Shown: positions 8,837-18,245, counted from the stretch's first letter. The stretch is DNA of 64,000 bases from Alkalihalobacillus sp. LMS6 (GCF_024362765.1 NZ_CP093302.1:2665564-2729563), one strand, 5' to 3'. The notes: a model not told the origin generated them from the sequence alone. Program-made: numbers and translations.

Positions 8837-9523
8837 TTATAGTTGAATTCCTTCTCCTGCTTCTAACAATTTCCCTTTTCCTTCTGGAAGACGCTCGACA
8901 AATGCTTTTGCATCTTGCTTAATGGGTGGGAAAGTGTTGAAGTGAATCGGCACAGCGAGTTTAGGGTTGACCCATTCAACTGCTGTTTCCGCATCGTCTG
9001 GTCCCATTGTAAAATTATCGCCCATTGGAACGAAGGCCACGTCAATGTCGTTTCGTTCACCTATCATTTTCAAATCACTAAATAAGGCTGTGTCGCCCAT
9101 GTGATAAATCGTTTTTCCTTCTGCGGTAAATAAAATGCCACCTGGCATTCCGGTATAAACAATTTTTTGATTGTCTTCTTCTGTATACGACGAACCATGG
9201 AACGCTTGCGTGAATTTTACTGTTCCGAAATCAAATTCATACGAACCACCAATTGACATTGGATGAACCGATTCAACGCCTTGGAAACCCATATAGGTGG
9301 CAAGCTCCGCAACAGCAACAACTAACGCTCCCGAACGCTTTGCAATCTCCACTGTGTCTCCTACATGGTCATTATGACCATGAGTAAGAAGAATGACATC
9401 TGGGTTTTCTTCTTGCGCATTTAAATCCGTTTGTCCATTTCCTGTAATAAATGGATCAATAAGTATGGTCTTTCCATTTGTTTTAATTTTTACAACTGAA
9501 TGTCCATGAAAACTTACATCCAT
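8837..9523 (-). CDS. ytkL: UPF0173 metallo-beta-lactamase-fold hydrolase YtkL
   Basis: 228 aa. It carries the metallo-beta-lactamase metal motif [10 protein letters not shown] (HxHxDH) near residue 46, a second histidine region (FHGSS) near 110, an aspartate in HMGDTALF near 145 and a C-terminal IHFN histidine. Length and motifs match the UPF0173 family (B. subtilis YtkL); the physiological substrate is unknown. The start is ATG 9521-9523, 6-7 bases behind GGAGGG, rather than the in-frame ATG at 9544. It is divergent from the M24 peptidase. Confidence 0.9.
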   Translation of the reverse strand: MDVSFHGHSVVKIKTNGKTILIDPFITGNGQTDLNAQEENPDVILLTHGHNDHVGDTVEIAKRSGALVVAVAELATYMGFQGVESVHPMSIGGSYEFDFGTVKFTQAFHGSSYTEEDNQKIVYTGMPGGILFTAEGKTIYHMGDTALFSDLKMIGERNDIDVAFVPMGDNFTMGPDDAETAVEWVNPKLAVPIHFNTFPPIKQDAKAFVERLPEGKGKLLEAGEGIQL

Positions 9524-9581
9524 TCTTGATCCCTCCAAATTCATGTTCTATTTTCTTTACATAACCGGTTTACAATTAACC

Positions 9582-9610
9582 TAAACATTCCTACTTTTAT
9601 GTTTTATAAT
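9582..9610 (+). promoter_or_regulatory. sigma-A promoter of the M24 peptidase gene
   Basis: -35 TAAACA and -10 TATAAT with 17-bp spacing, about 25 bases before the start codon. Confidence 0.5.
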
Positions 9611-9636
9611 AAAGAAGAAGAGGAGGACGGTACACG

Positions 9637-10752
9637 ATGAATCAATCACATCTGACACATATTCAGAAACATCTACAAGAAGAAGGCGCCCACATGGCCT
9701 TTATTACGAGCAAGGAAAATTTATTTTACTTAACAGGGTTACGTGCCGATCCCCATGAACGCTTAATGGCACTCTTTCTTTTTCAAGACCACTTCTTTTT
9801 CGTTGTTCCGAAAATGGAAGAAGCACTCGTTCGAGAAGCTGGTTACGAAGGGGACCTGTTGACGTATCAAGATCATGAAAACGTGTGGGACAAGATTTCA
9901 GCTAGTATTGAAAAGCTCGATTTAGGTGACTATTTATCCATATTAGTTGAGGAACGGACTGTGACGTATGCACGCGTTCAAGCACTGCAAGCACTACGTG
10001 CATCGACGTCATTTGCGGATTGCGAACATGTGCTTATGCAAAGACGCTTAATTAAATCCGATGATGAGTTAGCCATTTTGCAAGAAGCAGCAGCCTTTGC
10101 CGATGCTGGGATTGAGTTTGGCGCAAAAGCACTCTATACAGGGATAACAGAACTAGAGGTTGTTGCAGAAATTGAATATGAACTAAAGAAACAAGGCATA
10201 CGAGAGATGTCGTTTCAAACAACGGTTTTATTCGGTGACCACGCTTCTTCTCCTCATGGCAAACCAGGAAATCGTGCCTTAAAAGAAGGAGAGTTTGTCC
10301 TATTCGATTTAGGTGTTGTCGTTGGTGGCTATTGTTCAGACATTACGCGTACCGTTGCTTATGGCGACGTATCAGAAGAACAGGTCCACATTTATCACAC
10401 CGTTCTTCACGCAGAAGAAGCTGCAATCGAGGCTGTACGTCCTGGATTTGTCATTGGCGACCTCGATAAAACAGCTCGTCGTATTATCACGGATGCAGGA
10501 TACGGCGACTACTTTCCTCACCGACTAGGACACGGGCTTGGCATTGATGTTCACGAATTCCCTTCTATGAGTGAAAATAATACGGACGTTCTTTTAGAAG
10601 GTATGACGTTTACCATTGAACCTGGTATATACGTTCCTGGTGTAGCTGGTGTGCGTATTGAAGACGATGTTGTTGTGACGGCTGATGGTGTCGAGACTTT
10701 AACCATTTTCCCTAAGACGCTTGTGACCATTCCCGTTCGTCAAACGCAATAA
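9637..10752 (+). CDS. M24-family Xaa-Pro dipeptidase/aminopeptidase
   Basis: 371-aa cytoplasmic metallopeptidase of the pita-bread fold, expected to cleave Xaa-Pro bonds in peptides. There is a creatinase-like N-terminal domain (~1-125). The catalytic domain shows the five metal ligands in order: D in FDLGVVVGG and D in SDITRT (~226, 237), H in RLGHGLGIDVHE (~300), E in TIEPGIYV (~330) and E in VRIEDDVVVT (~345). The RBS GAGGAGG precedes an ATG. Its stop is followed at once by a strong terminator (10753-10780). Its last ~40 bases overlap the end of the convergent hypothetical gene. Confidence 0.88.
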   Translation: MNQSHLTHIQKHLQEEGAHMAFITSKENLFYLTGLRADPHERLMALFLFQDHFFFVVPKMEEALVREAGYEGDLLTYQDHENVWDKISASIEKLDLGDYLSILVEERTVTYARVQALQALRASTSFADCEHVLMQRRLIKSDDELAILQEAAAFADAGIEFGAKALYTGITELEVVAEIEYELKKQGIREMSFQTTVLFGDHASSPHGKPGNRALKEGEFVLFDLGVVVGGYCSDITRTVAYGDVSEEQVHIYHTVLHAEEAAIEAVRPGFVIGDLDKTARRIITDAGYGDYFPHRLGHGLGIDVHEFPSMSENNTDVLLEGMTFTIEPGIYVPGVAGVRIEDDVVVTADGVETLTIFPKTLVTIPVRQTQ

Positions 10753-11158
10753 AACCAAGGGGAGCACTCCCCTTGGTTTCGTTTTCTTTCCAACTCCACA
10801 CGTATCGTTCACTTTGATCATCCATCCAACGAATTTCAAAGCTCGTCATGGCAGGATACAATTTTTCCAATACCTCTTTGTATTGTTCCGTTGTTTTCTC
10901 TTGCTCTAGCTGTAGCAAGGAAACCATTTTCACAACTTGAACCTTTGCATGGTCGCCTTTAAGCACTTTCGTTCCTCTTTCATATTCGTAATGGCTAGGA
11001 TTATCAAATTCCCATTGATACTCGACCTCGTTTTCTACAACCGTCACACGAATAGAGAAAGCTTCCATCAGTTCATTTCCAGAGACGGCTTCAGCTGTTT
11101 TAAGGTCAAATGGCAAGCAAAGTAAGATAAGAAGTAAAACTAGAATCGCCTTTTTCAT
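10712..11158 (-). CDS. Secreted hypothetical protein
   Basis: 148 aa with a clear signal peptide: MKK, a leucine-rich core, then a likely cleavage after AEA near residue 24. No lipobox. The mature part is mixed alpha/beta with an unusual number of Trp/Tyr (e.g. YVWSWKENE). No family recognised. Oddly, its last 24 codons run through the terminator hairpin of the convergent peptidase gene (10753-10780) and then over that gene's last 40 bases. A transcript ending at the hairpin would lack a stop codon. The ancestral gene may have ended earlier and been extended by loss of its stop. Confidence 0.6.
   Translation of the reverse strand: MKKAILVLLLILLCLPFDLKTAEAVSGNELMEAFSIRVTVVENEVEYQWEFDNPSHYEYERGTKVLKGDHAKVQVVKMVSLLQLEQEKTTEQYKEVLEKLYPAMTSFEIRWMDDQSERYVWSWKENETKGSAPLGFIAFDEREWSQAS
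10753..10780. terminator. Intrinsic terminator (M24 peptidase; inside the convergent gene)
   Basis: Perfect inverted repeat AACCAAGGGGAG/CTCCCCTTGGTT with a 2-base centre, starting at the peptidase stop. Plus-strand tail TTTCGTTTTC, minus-strand tail TTTTATTG, so either direction could terminate. It is translated in the convergent gene. Confidence 0.85.
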
Positions 11159-11204
11159 TCTGACACCTCTTTTTTATTAACGTGTGTCATTTTAAGCAAT
11201 TTAT

Positions 11205-11972
11205 TCATCGATAGCGATGAATCACATCGACTCCTCCTGTCACTTCTACAACTGTACCGGTCACCATGTCAGCATTATCTTCACATAAAAACATGACCGT
11301 TCGAGCAATGTCTTCACCTGTTCCAGAACGTCCAATTGGCGTATTATGATCGCTATGCTGACGCGCTTCTGCAATTGTCGCTTCTTTCATTTCACCCATA
11401 ATATTACCAGGACATACCATATTCGCAGTGATTCCATATGCTGCTTCTTCAATTGAAATGGTTTTCATCAATGAGACCAATCCAACTTTTGCTGCTGCAT
11501 AGGCAGATCGATAAATCCAGCCAGGAGCATTATTTGCACCTTGAAATCCATAAAACACGATACGTCCAAACTGTTGCTCTCGCATAATTGGGACGACCTC
11601 TTTTAACAAATGAAATGAAGACGTTAAATTTCCATTAATCATCCCATCCCATTCAGATTCATTGTAATCAATAAGTTTTTTCTTTTCAAATACATACGGC
11701 CCGGCATTATGTATAAAGACATCAATTCGACCAGCAAAAGAACGCGCAGCATCAACAAGTTGCTTGCAATTATCCCGCTTCGTCACATCGGCCTGCACAA
11801 TGTGCAAACGGTTCTCTCCCCACGTTTCCTTCAGTGCTTGCGCTCTCTCCTCATCGCTTAAATAAGTAACCGTCACACGATAGCCTGCTGTTAGAAAAGC
11901 TTCTGTCACTTTTAACCCGAGACCTTTTGTCCCAGCTGTTATCATTGCATGTCGCATACTAATCACCATCAC
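11205..11972 (-). CDS. ytkK: SDR-family oxidoreductase YtkK
   Basis: Short-chain dehydrogenase/reductase, about 255 aa (251 from the internal ATG at 11958-11960). It shows a TAGTKGLG nucleotide loop near residue 12, the NAG motif (HNAGPYV, ~90) and the Y-x3-K pair (YAAAK, ~160). The usual catalytic serine before the tyrosine is absent: the strand reads IVFYGFQGANN instead of IVNISS. Oxidoreductase activity is therefore doubtful or atypical. Position between ytkL and argH matches B. subtilis ytkK, annotated there as a 3-oxoacyl-ACP reductase-like protein. Substrate unknown. Confidence 0.82.
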   Translation of the reverse strand: MMVISMRHAMITAGTKGLGLKVTEAFLTAGYRVTVTYLSDEERAQALKETWGENRLHIVQADVTKRDNCKQLVDAARSFAGRIDVFIHNAGPYVFEKKKLIDYNESEWDGMINGNLTSSFHLLKEVVPIMREQQFGRIVFYGFQGANNAPGWIYRSAYAAAKVGLVSLMKTISIEEAAYGITANMVCPGNIMGEMKEATIAEARQHSDHNTPIGRSGTGEDIARTVMFLCEDNADMVTGTVVEVTGGVDVIHRYR

Positions 11973-12078
11973 TCTGCTAAGTTATCTCTTTTTAAGATAC
12001 ACCACCTTGAACATAATACGCAAAATAAAGCCTTTCCTTTTTCTTTCATAACCTTATTTTAGCTAACGATACCCCAAC

Positions 12079-12104
12079 AAAAAAAGCCACGGAATTACTC
12101 CGTG
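12079..12104 (-). terminator. Terminator of the 47-aa gene
   Basis: Minus strand: CACGGA/TCCGTG stem with the TAA stop in its loop, followed by GGC and a seven-base T run. Confidence 0.7.
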
Positions 12105-12238
12105 ACGTTGTTGTTCTTCTTCTTTTTTTGTTCAGTCGTTTGATCGTCAATTGTACCTTGTTCATAAGAAGCAAGAATTTGATCGTGAGTCACGTCTTCC
12201 CCAGATTGATTGCTTGCTATTTGTTCGTGTTTATCCAT
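12095..12238 (-). CDS. Small 47-aa hydrophilic peptide (ytzD position)
   Basis: Reading frame of 48 codons with an excellent RBS (AAGGAGG, eight bases before the ATG). It begins MDKHEQIASNQ and ends in a lysine/asparagine run, KKKKNNNVTE. It is very polar, with no membrane segment or Cys. The stop codon lies in the loop side of an intrinsic terminator (12079-12104), a compact layout that supports a real gene. B. subtilis has a tiny gene, ytzD, at this place between ytkK and argH; homology is not shown here. Confidence 0.6.
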   Translation of the reverse strand: MDKHEQIASNQSGEDVTHDQILASYEQGTIDDQTTEQKKKKNNNVTE

Positions 12239-12331
12239 TAAAACGCCTCCTTTTTCTTAGCATTCCTTAAAATAGGTAAACTATTAACGATTTAACGGAT
12301 GTAAAGTGTCGTAACGCTTCCGCTACTTCTC

Positions 12332-12374
12332 CAAAAAAAGATACGGCTGGATCATTCCTATCCAGTCGCATCTT
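12332..12374 (-). terminator. Terminator of argGH
   Basis: Minus strand: stem of about 15 bp with one mismatch (12360-12374 with 12338-12352) and a 7-base loop, followed by TTTTT. It begins three bases after the argH stop. The gap 12239-12331 holds only the RBS of the 47-aa gene. Confidence 0.85.
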
Positions 12375-12376
12375 CG

Positions 12377-13753
12377 TTAATCGTTTAATATGCTAGTTGC
12401 TTTTTCAATTGCCGCTTCAACTTGAGTAAAACCAGTGCCACCTGCACTGTTCCGACGTGCGACAACGGTTTTTGGTTGTAAGACATCGTAAATCTCTTCA
12501 TCAAACAACGGGCTAGCTTGTTTGTACTCATCCATGTTTAAATCGAGCAAATAAACGTTGCGCTGAATCGCTGTAAGCACAAGCTTACCAACCACCTCGT
12601 GGGCTTCTCGGAACGGCATTCCTTTTGTTGCTAAATAGTCGGCTAATTCTGTTGCATTGGAAAAATCTTGGTTCACCGCTGCTTCCATGTTCTTCGTTTT
12701 TACGGTCATTGTCGCAATCATGCCAGAAAAAATGCGCAATGATCCTTTCACGTTGACCACCGTATCAAACATGCCTTCTTTATCTTCCTGCATGTCCTTA
12801 TTGTAGGCAAGAGGTAACCCTTTTAATGTCGTTAACAGTGAGAAGAGATTTCCGTATACACGTCCTGTTTTCCCACGAATTAATTCGGCCATATCTGGGT
12901 TTTTCTTTTGTGGCATAATACTTGAGCCTGTTGCAAATGCATCATCTAATTCAATAAACTGACACTCTTGGGACGACCAAAAAATCATCTCTTCGCATAA
13001 ACGTGATAAATGCATCATCAATGTCGAAGAAGCAGATAAAAACTCAAGAATAAAATCACGATCACTCACTGCATCGAGACTGTTTTCGTAAATGCCATCA
13101 AACCCAAGCAAATCCGCAGTCATATGACGGTCAATGGGAAACGTCGTCCCTGCCAATGCACCTGCTCCAAGCGGGGAAAGGTTTACACGTTTCAAACTAT
13201 CCTCTAAGCGGCTATAGTCTCGCTCAAGCATCCAAAAATAAGCTAGTAGATGATGAGCAAATGACACCGGTTGCGCACGCTGGAGATGCGTGTACCCTGG
13301 AATGAGCGTTTCCACATGTTCCTGCGCTTGTTTAACAAGAGCCTCTTGCATCGCTCGAATCGCTTCCATAATCGTTTTTGTTTCTTTATGAAGATAAAGA
13401 TGCATATCGGTTGCGACTTGATCATTTCGACTTCTTCCAGTATGAAGTTTTCCGCCCACTGGTCCAATTTCATCGATCAATTGTTTTTCAATATTCAAAT
13501 GAATGTCTTCTTGTGCCACTTCGTAAGCAAGCGTTCCATTTTCGGCTTTTTTCTGTAAACGCTGCAAGCCTTCAAGAATCGTATCTGCTTCCTCTTGTGT
13601 GACAATCTCGCAGGCGGCAAGCATCGTCACATGGGCGATGCTGCCTTGAATATCCTCAAAAACTAACTGCTTATCAAACCCGATCGAAGCACCAAATTCA
13701 TCGACCCACTCCTCAGCAGATTTTGTGAATCTCCCGCCCCATAGCTTACTCAC
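12377..13753 (-). CDS. argH: Argininosuccinate lyase
   Basis: Last step of arginine synthesis: argininosuccinate to arginine plus fumarate, in the cytoplasm. 458 aa, the usual length. Visible are the N-terminal WGGRF motif, GRSRNDQ and TGRS near residue 110, and the fumarase-superfamily signature [12 protein letters not shown] (~280) carrying the catalytic serine. The start is GTG (13751-13753), overlapping the argG stop as GTGA, so translation is coupled to argG. A strong terminator follows. Confidence 0.97.
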   Translation of the reverse strand: MSKLWGGRFTKSAEEWVDEFGASIGFDKQLVFEDIQGSIAHVTMLAACEIVTQEEADTILEGLQRLQKKAENGTLAYEVAQEDIHLNIEKQLIDEIGPVGGKLHTGRSRNDQVATDMHLYLHKETKTIMEAIRAMQEALVKQAQEHVETLIPGYTHLQRAQPVSFAHHLLAYFWMLERDYSRLEDSLKRVNLSPLGAGALAGTTFPIDRHMTADLLGFDGIYENSLDAVSDRDFILEFLSASSTLMMHLSRLCEEMIFWSSQECQFIELDDAFATGSSIMPQKKNPDMAELIRGKTGRVYGNLFSLLTTLKGLPLAYNKDMQEDKEGMFDTVVNVKGSLRIFSGMIATMTVKTKNMEAAVNQDFSNATELADYLATKGMPFREAHEVVGKLVLTAIQRNVYLLDLNMDEYKQASPLFDEEIYDVLQPKTVVARRNSAGGTGFTQVEAAIEKATSILND

Positions 13754-14961
13754 GTTGTGACCTCCTCTTTCGCTTTCGTCACCATGCTATGCACTTTCGT
13801 TGGAAGACCCCATAAAGAGATAAAGCCGACTGCTGCATTGTGATCAAACTCATCATCAGGCGTATACGTAGCAAGCTTTTCATTATATAAAGAATACGGA
13901 GACTTTCTGCCTTCAACAATCGCATGTCCCTTGAAGAGCTTCACGCGAACAACACCTGTAACATGCTGTTGTGATTCTTTAAGAAACGCTTGAAGTGCCG
14001 GCTGAAGGCTTGAAAACCATAAGCCTTCATAAATAATTTCCGTTAATTTCTTTTCAATAACCGGTTTAAAATGAGCTAATTCTTTCGGCAATGTTAAATC
14101 TTCAAGTTCTTTATGAGCTTGAATTAACGTCATTGCGCCTGGACATTCATAAACTTCACGGGATTTAATACCGACTAAACGATTTTCTACGTGATCGATA
14201 CGTCCGACACCATGTTTTCCAGCTACATCATTTAAATAGAGAATCAATTCGTCTAGCGCCATCGCTTGATTATTAATCGCAACTGGAACACCTTTTTCAA
14301 ATTGAATTTCTAACGTATCTGCTGTATCAGGTGTTTTTTCTAAAGGAGCCGTTAGTTCGTATGCACCTTCTGGCGGTGTCGCCCACGGATCTTCTAAAAT
14401 CCCACATTCATTGCTTCTTCCCCATAAATTTTGGTCAACTGAATAAGGATTGTCTAAATCAATGGGAATCGGGATATGATTCGCTTTTGCATATTCGATT
14501 TCTTCGTCTCTTGACCATGCCCACTCTCGCACTGGAGCAAGTACTTTTAAATCAGGATTTAGTGCTTGAATCGAGACTTCAAAACGAACTTGATCGTTCC
14601 CTTTCCCTGTACAGCCATGCGCAACAGCTGTTGCTCCAGTCTGTTCGGCAATCTCCACTAGTTTTTTTGAGATGAGTGGACGAGAGAGCGCAGATACCAA
14701 TGGGTATTTTTGTTCATAAAGCGCATGAGCCTGAAGCGCAGGTAACACAAACATTTCTGCGAATTCTTTTTTCGCATCAATTGTATATGACTGAACTGCA
14801 CCTACTGTTAATGCTTTTTGTTTTACGAACTCAAGATCTTTTCCTTCTCCAACATCAAGACCGACTGCAATTACGTCATAGCCTTTATCCGCTAACCATT
14901 TCACTGCTACAGATGTATCTAATCCACCAGAATATGCCAATACTACTTTTTCGTTCGCCAC
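13750..14961 (-). CDS. argG: Argininosuccinate synthase
   Basis: Condenses citrulline and aspartate with ATP to argininosuccinate. 403 aa, the same as B. subtilis ArgG. The ATP-binding P-loop-like [13 protein letters not shown] begins near residue 10. Other signature stretches are [13 protein letters not shown] (~115) and the SPYSLY region near the C-terminus. The start is GTG 14959-14961 behind GGAGGAGA; the longer frame to 15042 is untranslated leader. An ARG-box-like operator sits just upstream of the RBS. First gene of the argG-argH operon. Confidence 0.96.
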   Translation of the reverse strand: MANEKVVLAYSGGLDTSVAVKWLADKGYDVIAVGLDVGEGKDLEFVKQKALTVGAVQSYTIDAKKEFAEMFVLPALQAHALYEQKYPLVSALSRPLISKKLVEIAEQTGATAVAHGCTGKGNDQVRFEVSIQALNPDLKVLAPVREWAWSRDEEIEYAKANHIPIPIDLDNPYSVDQNLWGRSNECGILEDPWATPPEGAYELTAPLEKTPDTADTLEIQFEKGVPVAINNQAMALDELILYLNDVAGKHGVGRIDHVENRLVGIKSREVYECPGAMTLIQAHKELEDLTLPKELAHFKPVIEKKLTEIIYEGLWFSSLQPALQAFLKESQQHVTGVVRVKLFKGHAIVEGRKSPYSLYNEKLATYTPDDEFDHNAAVGFISLWGLPTKVHSMVTKAKEEVTT

Positions 14962-14978
14962 AAAAATCTCCTCCAATT

Positions 14979-14995
14979 TATGAATAAAAATTCTT
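14979..14995 (-). promoter_or_regulatory. ARG box (AhrC/ArgR operator) of argGH
   Basis: The sequence TATGAATAAAAATTCTT, read on the plus strand, fits the ArgR-family box TGAATwwwwATTCA at 13 of 14 core positions. It lies 18-34 bases upstream of the argG start codon, between RBS and promoter region, as expected for arginine repression by AhrC. A second A/T-rich half-site lies at 15000-15015 but is weaker. Confidence 0.6.
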
Positions 14996-15139
14996 TTTAT
15001 ATTATTTTTATACAGTAAAGGGTGAAAAATGAACCGGAGCAATCACTCCAGTTGTATAAAACCAAACTCTTAACTTATGAATATACATAACTTTAACAGC
15101 CAATGTTTCATTTGACAAGAGGTTTTGGCATTTTTTTGT

Positions 15140-15904
15140 TTAAAAATTTGCTTGATTGTTCGCGAGCCAGCGCTTTCGATAAAACATTTGTGCATCCTCT
15201 GTGACGGTTTGCATATGGCGATAAGATAGAGTTGCTTGATAGGTACCGAGCACCAGACGTTTTAACGGGAACTTCTTTTCAGTCAGATGTTTATACATAT
15301 ACATTCGCGTCACTTGTTTAAGCATTTGGATAACGATTGTTTCAGATAAGATATCTTCTTTCCCTACATACATCGGTTCAGACTCATCGATGTAAGCACT
15401 ATCTACTTTTAAAGACTCCCATTCTTCGTACTTTGCATAATCGGGGAGGTAAGTATATAAAAATAACCGCAGCGACAAAATCGCTTCAGCCGTTTCGCCT
15501 TTTTCTTGAAACTGATAAAAATAACGAATTTTATCAATTGCTTTTCTTGTTAAGTACAGGACCGCTGGAATTTGTGTGAGGATTGTTGTCGTTGAATACA
15601 TACTGGTTCCACCTTGCGCGAGCCCATATAAACGTAAACGCGCTAAGTCTTTATGTAAGAGCTGTTCTTTCTCTAGGCAATCAGCTACAGTATCCGTTGA
15701 CTCTAGTTTTACACCGGTCTGAACAGAAGGTTGCAACCGATCTGCTTGAAACCACTCATAAAATTGGATCATAAATGGATCGACCGTTTGCGTCCATCTT
15801 TCCAGGTTATGCACATTATGTATATTTCTTTCCTTCTTCGCTCGTTTTTTCAGTCGACGTTCATATGTATGTAGCTCCTCTTGCCAACGTTCAAGCTCAG
15901 TCAC
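15140..15904 (-). CDS. EcsC-family protein
   Basis: 254 aa, charged N-terminus, then an EcsC-like core near residues 90-130: glycine-rich A-Q-G-G-T-S, then T-Q-I-P-A-V-L and a helix ending IDKIRYFY. This resembles the G-A-x-x-G ... D-i-P-a-L ... I-A-x-x-Y-G pattern of EcsC proteins. The family is linked to the EcsAB ABC exporter in Bacillus, but its biochemical role is unknown. The GTG start overlaps the stop of the upstream YhaM-like gene (GTGA), so the two are made together. It is not next to ecsAB here, so it is probably one of several paralogs. Confidence 0.6.
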   Translation of the reverse strand: MTELERWQEELHTYERRLKKRAKKERNIHNVHNLERWTQTVDPFMIQFYEWFQADRLQPSVQTGVKLESTDTVADCLEKEQLLHKDLARLRLYGLAQGGTSMYSTTTILTQIPAVLYLTRKAIDKIRYFYQFQEKGETAEAILSLRLFLYTYLPDYAKYEEWESLKVDSAYIDESEPMYVGKEDILSETIVIQMLKQVTRMYMYKHLTEKKFPLKRLVLGTYQATLSYRHMQTVTEDAQMFYRKRWLANNQANF

Positions 15905-16815
15905 TCTTCACTCTCTCCTTCCTCATTTGCGTTTACATACATGTTTCGTTTAAATAAAGGAACATAAGGAAACGATCCCTCTTCCACTTGTTCCAAAGCT
16001 CGTAATTCCGTATTCATACGTTTCAAATAAAAATACAAAATGGCTTCTGCGGTTTTCGGTTTAACAGACGTCTCTTCTGTTTGATCATATTGGCCAAGGA
16101 TTGTATGTTTAACTTGCATTAATTGAGGGTCGGTTTGATCAATCCCTTGTTGATGTACCGCTTGATTAATCATTTCAATGCTCAAAATGACTTGACCAAT
16201 GAGTTCACCAGCTTGCGTATATTCAGGTGTAAGCGGATCATGAAGGGCTTGAATTTTGCCAATGTCGCCTAATAAGCACGCTGCTAGTACCGTATCACGG
16301 TTAATGGTTTTATATAGAGGAAGCACTTGCAACGCTAATGACATTAACTCGACGATCTGTTCGAGTAAACCCGCATAATATGCATGGTGATATGTTTTTG
16401 CCGCAGGATACGTCGTTACCTTCTCGCGAATTGCGCGATTGCTGTACACCTCTTTTACGACTTGCTGTAAAGTCGGTGATTGGATCTCATCCATCATCAT
16501 TCGAAGTTCATGCCATAAGTCTTCTCTCGATAACCCAGGTTTTGATATTAACTCGGTTCGGTTAATATGGTCGTCTTCTGTCGCTAATCGAATCTTTTTA
16601 ATCGTTAACATTTGTTTTGAACGAAACGTCTCGAGCGTCCCTTCAACTTTTACAACAGATTTTGGTGAAAACTTCTGCTGCTGGTCATCGGTAATATCCC
16701 ATAAACGAGCAGAAAGGAGGGTATGTTGCTGCTGTAAAACAAAGTTTGCATAGAGCGAGCCGTTTGACGCTTGCTTAATCTCACGTTCTCGAATCATAAA
16801 AAACCGCGCTTCCAT
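15901..16815 (-). CDS. YhaM-like OB-fold + degenerate HD-domain protein
   Basis: 304 aa with the two-domain plan of YhaM 3'-5' exoribonuclease: an OB fold (~10-90, with LWDITDD and VVKVEGTLETFR) and an HD domain (~125-290). The active site has decayed. The first histidine is kept (TYHHAYYAGLLE), but the diagnostic HD pair is GD (LLGDIGK). The following double histidine reads GQYDQ, and the final aspartate helix (HYIDNLDA in YhaM) reads YFYLKRMNT. Hydrolysis is therefore unlikely; nucleic-acid binding through the OB fold could remain. The start is ATG 16813-16815 behind GGAGGTG; the longer frame would read through the ackA terminator. Operon with the EcsC-like gene. Confidence 0.75.
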   Translation of the reverse strand: MEARFFMIREREIKQASNGSLYANFVLQQQHTLLSARLWDITDDQQQKFSPKSVVKVEGTLETFRSKQMLTIKKIRLATEDDHINRTELISKPGLSREDLWHELRMMMDEIQSPTLQQVVKEVYSNRAIREKVTTYPAAKTYHHAYYAGLLEQIVELMSLALQVLPLYKTINRDTVLAACLLGDIGKIQALHDPLTPEYTQAGELIGQVILSIEMINQAVHQQGIDQTDPQLMQVKHTILGQYDQTEETSVKPKTAEAILYFYLKRMNTELRALEQVEEGSFPYVPLFKRNMYVNANEEGESEE

Positions 16816-16867
16816 CGTGAACACCTCCATCATTATCTTATCTGAGATATGGGTAAAAGGCAAAGCA

Positions 16868-16910
16868 CAAAAAGCACCTTGCAACGGCTTTTGCAAGCCG
16901 AGCAAGGTGC
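16868..16910 (-). terminator. Terminator of ackA
   Basis: Minus strand: 9-bp stem GCACCTTGC/GCAAGGTGC with an inner GGCTT/AAGCC hairpin, followed by TTTTTG. It lies between ackA and the YhaM-like gene. Confidence 0.85.
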
Positions 16911-16920
16911 GTACTATCGT

Positions 16921-18105
16921 TTACGTTAAACGAACGGTATCGCGTGCAATCATCACTTCTTCGTTTGTTGGAACGATTAATACTTTTACTTTTGAGTCTG
17001 CTGTTTGTAGGAAAGTTTCCTTGCCTCGTACATTATTCTTTGAAAGGTCAACTTCAATGCCCATAAACTCGAGTCCTTTTAAAACACGCTCGCGGACAAC
17101 TGTACTATTCTCACCAATACCAGCTGTGAAAATAAGCACATCAATGCCACCCATACGTGTTGCATAAGAACCAATGTAATCTTGAATTCTTGATGTAAAG
17201 ACATCAAGGGCAACTTTTGCACGTTCATTTCCTTTTTCTTCTTCACTTTCAATATCACGTAAATCACTTGAGAATCCTGTAATTCCAAGTAGTCCACTTT
17301 GCTTGTTTAATGTTGAGATCACTTCTTCTACAGATTGACCTGTTTTATCCATAATAAACGGAATAAGAGCAGGATCAATATCGCCAGAACGTGTACCCAT
17401 CGTCACACCAGCTAGAGGAGTGAAGCCCATTGATGTATCAATTGATTTTCCGCCTTCAATCGCTGCAATACTTGCACCGTTTCCTAAGTGGCAAGAGACC
17501 ATCTTTAAGTCTTCAATTGGCTGATCAAGCATTTCCGCCGCGCGCTCAGACACATACTTGTGTGATGTCCCGTGGAAACCATACTTACGGATGCCGTACT
17601 CGGTATAATACTCATAAGGCAAGCTGTATAAATACGCATGCTCTGGCATTGTTTGGTGGAATGCAGTATCAAATACCGCAACAGATGGAACGTTTGGTAA
17701 TACTTCTTTAAATGCTTTAATTCCTGTAATATTTGCTGGGTTGTGCAATGGTGCTAGTTCCGATACTTCTTCAATTCCAGCTAATAAATCATCTGTGATT
17801 AATACCGAGTCATTGAACTTTTCTCCACCATGAACAACACGGTGCCCAATGCCTTCAATTTCATCTAAAGAAGAAATAATGTTTAAGCTTGTTAACTTAT
17901 CAAGCAACATTTTCACTGCTTCTGAGTGATCTTCAATGTCAGATGTTGTTTCGTGCTTTTCGCCATTTTTTTCGATTGCAAAAACAGAATCTTTTAATCC
18001 GATACGCTCTACAAGCCCTTTTGTAATAATTGTCTCTTCAGGCATGGAAAGTAGTTGAAATTTAAGGGATGAACTCCCTGCGTTAATTGCCATAATTGTA
18101 GCCAT
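16921..18105 (-). CDS. ackA: Acetate kinase
   Basis: Acetyl phosphate + ADP to acetate + ATP, the ATP-yielding step of acetate overflow. 394 aa. The N-terminal phosphate-binding [10 protein letters not shown] (residues 8-17), HRVVHGGE (~90), FDTAFH (~147) and the C-terminal GIGENS (~325) are all present. The start ATG 18103-18105 is chosen over the GTG at 18115-18117, which abuts the AAAGGAG RBS. Upstream lie a sigma-A promoter and a cre-like site (18184-18199), consistent with CcpA activation of ackA as in B. subtilis. Confidence 0.97.
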   Translation of the reverse strand: MATIMAINAGSSSLKFQLLSMPEETIITKGLVERIGLKDSVFAIEKNGEKHETTSDIEDHSEAVKMLLDKLTSLNIISSLDEIEGIGHRVVHGGEKFNDSVLITDDLLAGIEEVSELAPLHNPANITGIKAFKEVLPNVPSVAVFDTAFHQTMPEHAYLYSLPYEYYTEYGIRKYGFHGTSHKYVSERAAEMLDQPIEDLKMVSCHLGNGASIAAIEGGKSIDTSMGFTPLAGVTMGTRSGDIDPALIPFIMDKTGQSVEEVISTLNKQSGLLGITGFSSDLRDIESEEEKGNERAKVALDVFTSRIQDYIGSYATRMGGIDVLIFTAGIGENSTVVRERVLKGLEFMGIEVDLSKNNVRGKETFLQTADSKVKVLIVPTNEEVMIARDTVRLT

Positions 18106-18151
18106 GTTTTCTTGCACTCCTTTTATCTAAAGCCATCTCTATCATTTAAGC

Positions 18152-18199
18152 ATTCTCAAACACGCATTTCAAGCGGTCAAAATTGGTAAAGCGCATACA
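18152..18199 (-). promoter_or_regulatory. ackA promoter with upstream cre-like site
   Basis: -35 TTGACC (18175-18180) and -10 GAGAAT (18152-18157) with 17-bp spacing on the minus strand. Directly upstream, TGTATGCGCTTTACCA (18184-18199) resembles the CcpA cre consensus TGWAARCGYTWNCW with two mismatches and a GCGC core. Its centre falls near -47, an activating position. The promoter is reasonable; the cre is tentative. Confidence 0.45.
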
Positions 18200-18245
18200 T
18201 TTAAGTAGTTGAAATATACCATCAATTCATATATTTCATTTCAAT

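Noticed and set aside
15043-15139. Hairpin GGAG-CAATCA-CTCC upstream of argG as an attenuator
   Set aside because: Only four to five pairs, no T tract and no leader peptide; the ARG box explains the regulation better.
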